Assembly: GCA_030038035.1 (NCBI GenBank)
Contig: JASHPP010000794.1
Location: 1 to 7,863, forward strand
Direction of reading: 5' to 3'
DNA: 7,863 nt
Source: Trebonia sp.
Lineage (GTDB): Bacteria > Actinomycetota > Actinomycetes > Streptosporangiales > Streptosporangiaceae
Part shown: positions 6,284 through 7,863 of the stretch, piece after piece
Layout of the letters: the number at the start of each line of letters is the position of its first letter
How positions within the stretch are numbered: position 1 is the first letter of the stretch
Translations under genes and position numbers: made by a program
Notes under the pieces: model-generated
Told to the model about the DNA's origin: nothing
The model's database searches: none
The model's input: only the letters and a program-made list of their open reading frames with translations

Positions 6284-6492
6284 TGGCCGAGCCGCTCCAG
6301 CGCCTCGGCGTAACGCGGCAGTTCCTCGTCGAGGACCTGGTCCAGCAGCTCGGCGCGGCTGTGGTTTTCCACGTACTCGCGGATCGCCTGCCGGGCCACT
6401 TCCTGCATGGACCGGTGCTCAAACTCGGCGCGCCGCCGCAGCGCCTCGGTCTCATCGTCGGCAAGCCGCAAGGTCATCGCCATGCACGCCAT
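6280..6492 (-). CDS. Ribbon-helix-helix antitoxin, partner of the Doc toxin
   Basis: A 70-residue protein with the RHH (CopG/Arc-like) pattern: a short strand TLRL (7-10) after a Met, helix A from DDETEALRRRAEFE (12-25), and helix B from SMQEVARQAIREYVE (28-42). The acidic C-terminal tail (residues 44-70) probably binds and blocks the toxin. RHH dimers bind DNA palindromes, and an 18-bp one abuts the start codon. The classical Doc partner is Phd, of a different fold, so this is a mixed RHH/Doc module, as seen in many actinobacteria. The start is uncertain: ATG at 6492, 6483 and 6477 are in frame and none has a good ribosome site. A -10-like hexamer inside the palindrome would place the transcript start within a few bases of ATG 6492, so I kept that. 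It is the first gene of the pair, as usual for antitoxins. Confidence 0.85.
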   Translation of the reverse strand: MACMAMTLRLADDETEALRRRAEFEHRSMQEVARQAIREYVENHSRAELLDQVLDEELPRYAEALERLGQ

Positions 6493-6510
6493 GGTATCAT
6501 TGATGATACC
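6493..6510. promoter_or_regulatory. Palindromic operator of the toxin-antitoxin operon
   Basis: GGTATCAT (6493-6500) and ATGATACC (6503-6510) are exact reverse complements around TG. The palindrome touches the first base of the antitoxin ATG at 6492. It is AT-rich in a GC-rich window. Its size and place are those expected for an operator of an RHH antitoxin that represses its own operon. The binder is inferred. Confidence 0.65.
6503..6508 (-). promoter_or_regulatory. Candidate -10 hexamer of the toxin-antitoxin promoter
   Basis: On the minus strand the left half of the palindrome contains TATCAT, one mismatch from TATAAT and a match to TAnnnT. Transcription would start near 6496, giving a leader of about four bases before ATG 6492. 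Binding of a repressor to the palindrome would cover this hexamer. No good -35 was found. A second TAnnnT (TACCAT at 6491-6496) could serve ATG 6483 instead. Confidence 0.4.
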
Positions 6511-6774
6511 GGATTGTGGTTCTCTCGATCCGCGACGGGCGATGCAGCACAGTACGTGATATGCCAGCGAAGGCGATCTGCTTGCTGATACGCGCGAACC
6601 GGCCGTCTGGCGTGGCTAACGGCACCGCGGCACCAGGTCAGCCGAAAGGCTTATAACTGGTCGATCTGGCCCGGTTCTGAAACGTGGGTGGTGCGCCTGC
6701 GAGGAAGGCAGGTACGACGAGGCGGCAGTCGAGCAGCACGTTGATAACCGCTGGCTGGGGCGCTCGGTCCACCA
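6511..6774. other. Gap of about 260 bases without a supported gene
   Basis: The stretch lies between the toxin-antitoxin operator and the LysE-type gene. Short open frames exist (31 codons at 6561-6656 on plus, 45 codons at 6638-6775 on minus), but none has a ribosome site or clear codon bias. The plus frame from about 6619 has a coding-like section around 6680-6770 but no start. No tRNA or strong hairpin was recognised. Confidence 0.5.
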
Positions 6775-6780
6775 TAGATT
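6775..6780 (+). promoter_or_regulatory. Candidate -10 hexamer for a leaderless LysE-type mRNA
   Basis: TAGATT matches the actinobacterial -10 form TAnnnT, and the ATG at 6787 begins seven bases after its last base, which is where transcription would start. No Shine-Dalgarno stands before this ATG beyond a weak GGA, so a leaderless transcript is plausible. TTGATA at 6741-6746 is too far away (28 bases) to be its -35. Confidence 0.33.
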
Positions 6781-6786
6781 GGACCC

Positions 6787-7446
6787 ATGGTGTCGGCGAG
6801 TCATCTATTGCAGTTTGCCGGCCTTGCGGCGCTACTCATTGCAATTCCCGGGCCGAGCGTGCTGTTCACCATCGGCCGCGCACTGACGGTCGGCCGCAGG
6901 TCTGCGCTGTTCTCGGTCGCCGGGAACGAGCTGGGTCTATGTGTGCAAATCGCGGCGGTCGCGTTCGGCGTTGGCGCGCTCATAGAGCGGTCGGCGGAAA
7001 TATTCATGATCGTCAAATATGCAGGCGCCGCCTACCTGGCCTTCCTCGGGGTCCAGGCGATCCGGCACAGGCAGTCGATGGCCGAGGCGCTGGCGGCACG
7101 GATCGTACCCGTGTCGCCACTGCGGGCGATGCGCGACGGTTTTATCGTGGGAGCGACCAACCCGAAGACCATCGTGTTCTTCGTGATCGCCCTGCCGGAG
7201 TTCACCGACCGCGCCGCCGGGCACCTGTCGGGGCAGGCGCAGATGCTGATCGTCGGCGCCCTGTTCCCGGTCATCGCGCTCGTCCTCGACAGCGTGTGGG
7301 CGGCAGCGGCGGGCACCGTCCGGCAGTGGTTCGCCCGGTCACCGCGGCGCCTGACGCTGATCGGCGGCGCTGGCGGCTTGATGATGATCGGGCTCGGCGT
7401 CAGCATCGCGGCAACCGGCCGCAAGGACTTATCCGGCGCCCGCTGA
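6787..7446 (+). CDS. LysE/RhtB-family amino acid or metabolite exporter
   Basis: A small membrane exporter of 219 residues, normal for the LysE/RhtB family, whose members export amino acids such as lysine, threonine and homoserine lactone derivatives across the cytoplasmic membrane. Visible signatures are the PGP motif (residues 21-23, in AIPGPSVLF) in the first membrane segment, KYAGAAYLAFLG (77-88), and GFIVGATNPKTIVFF (118-132) with the conserved Asn125-Pro126-Lys127. Hydrophobic segments lie at about residues 7-28, 43-66, 73-92, 118-138, 152-177 and 190-211. ATG 6787 is the only sensible start because the first membrane segment begins just after it; an alternative GTG follows directly. 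The gene appears to be a single transcription unit: the neighbours on both sides are on the other strand. The substrate cannot be predicted from sequence. Confidence 0.9.
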   Translation: MVSASHLLQFAGLAALLIAIPGPSVLFTIGRALTVGRRSALFSVAGNELGLCVQIAAVAFGVGALIERSAEIFMIVKYAGAAYLAFLGVQAIRHRQSMAEALAARIVPVSPLRAMRDGFIVGATNPKTIVFFVIALPEFTDRAAGHLSGQAQMLIVGALFPVIALVLDSVWAAAAGTVRQWFARSPRRLTLIGGAGGLMMIGLGVSIAATGRKDLSGAR

Positions 7447-7518
7447 CGAACCGGGTGGCAATCGAGGCGTTCGCAGCCGGCTGAGGGTGCGGGCGGATCG
7501 GCCGGCGCGGCGCGGACT

Positions 7519-7863
7519 TCAGGCGGGCACCGGCACCCGGCCTACCGCGGTCTCGTACAGGCTGCCGAGGTATAGCCACCCGTCGTGCTGACGGACGCCG
7601 ACGATCTCGCGGTAGCGACCGGAAGGGCCGTGCAGGGACTTGATGATCACTCCGTCTGCGCCCAGCTGAGCCACGAGGCCGTAGCGTTTCGCGGCGGGCT
7701 GCAGTCGTTCGGGCAGCCGCGACGCGACGCGTCGTGGAGCCGGGTGTGGCATCAGCCGGTCGACGAGGGGCAGTCGCGGTGAGGGGAAGGCGACCCAGTA
7801 GGTGCCGTCGCCGACGGAGGACATGTTGTCGGGTATGCCGGGCAGGTTGGCAGCGAACGGCTC
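7519..7863 (-). CDS. C-terminal part of a strictosidine-synthase-like (SMP-30/gluconolactonase-type) beta-propeller protein, cut by window edge
   Basis: The last 114 residues of a gene whose start lies beyond the right edge; the frame is open to base 7863, so ATG 7824 is internal. The stretch FAANLPGIPDNMSSVGDG, followed by TYWVAFPSPRLPLVD, is typical of strictosidine-synthase-like six-bladed propellers, where a PDN motif precedes the blade strand with W-V-A and the S-P-R segment. RLPERLQP and the final blade strands (ending WLYLGSLYETAVGRVPVP) also fit. In plants the family forms strictosidine. Bacterial members are mostly uncharacterised hydrolase- or lactonase-like proteins, so no reaction is assigned. 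The gene converges on the LysE-type exporter, with 72 bases between the stops. Confidence 0.78.
   Translation of the reverse strand, partial: EPFAANLPGIPDNMSSVGDGTYWVAFPSPRLPLVDRLMPHPAPRRVASRLPERLQPAAKRYGLVAQLGADGVIIKSLHGPSGRYREIVGVRQHDGWLYLGSLYETAVGRVPVPA

Noticed and set aside
6561..6656. A 31-codon plus-strand frame after the toxin-antitoxin operator
   Set aside because: It has no ribosome site or codon bias, and no promoter was recognised other than the symmetric hexamer in the palindrome.
7476..7506. GCCGGC at both 7476-7481 and 7501-7506 as a terminator between the LysE-type and propeller genes
   Set aside because: The word is its own reverse complement and common at this GC content, the loop is long and no other pairing supports it. 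The 72-base junction may still hold a terminator that I cannot see.

Overview
The window is high-GC DNA with codons that mostly end in G or C, GTG as well as ATG starts, and protein families typical of filamentous actinomycetes: a large SARP-type regulator, a DrrAB-type ABC exporter and LysE-type permeases. It looks like an accessory stretch of an actinobacterial chromosome. The species cannot be told from the sequence.

Layout, left to right. Positions 2-283 hold the tail of what is probably a transposase, cut by the window edge. Positions 284-604 hold no convincing gene, only small hairpins. A 63-residue unknown protein (605-796, +) has a strong ribosome site and is followed by a coding-like, start-less frame that ends four bases before the next gene. 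That gene (905-4111, +) is a 1068-residue SARP regulator with OmpR-type DNA-binding domain, BTAD, STAND/NB-ARC ATPase and helical repeats. It converges on a two-gene ABC exporter operon on the minus strand (ATPase 4919-5743, permease 4148-4909). A perfect 16-bp GC-only stem-loop overlaps the last codons of the regulator and probably separates the convergent transcripts.

Upstream of the exporter ATPase lie three tandem 11-bp units (5808-5840), each with TTCAC in the same place. An 11-bp pitch is what SARP and PhoP-type OmpR regulators recognise. The simplest model is that the adjacent SARP, or a PhoP/AfsR-like protein, activates the exporter. This is inference and the most interesting point in the window.

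Further right is a toxin-antitoxin pair on the minus strand: a ribbon-helix-helix antitoxin (6280-6492) and a Doc-type Fic toxin (5903-6283), joined by a GTGA start/stop overlap. An 18-bp near-perfect palindrome (6493-6510) abuts the antitoxin start and contains a -10-like hexamer, as expected for autoregulation. A LysE/RhtB-type exporter (6787-7446, +) follows, possibly on a leaderless mRNA. The window ends inside a minus-strand strictosidine-synthase-like beta-propeller gene (7519-7863).

No CRISPR array, tRNA, rRNA or clearly new multi-gene system was seen.
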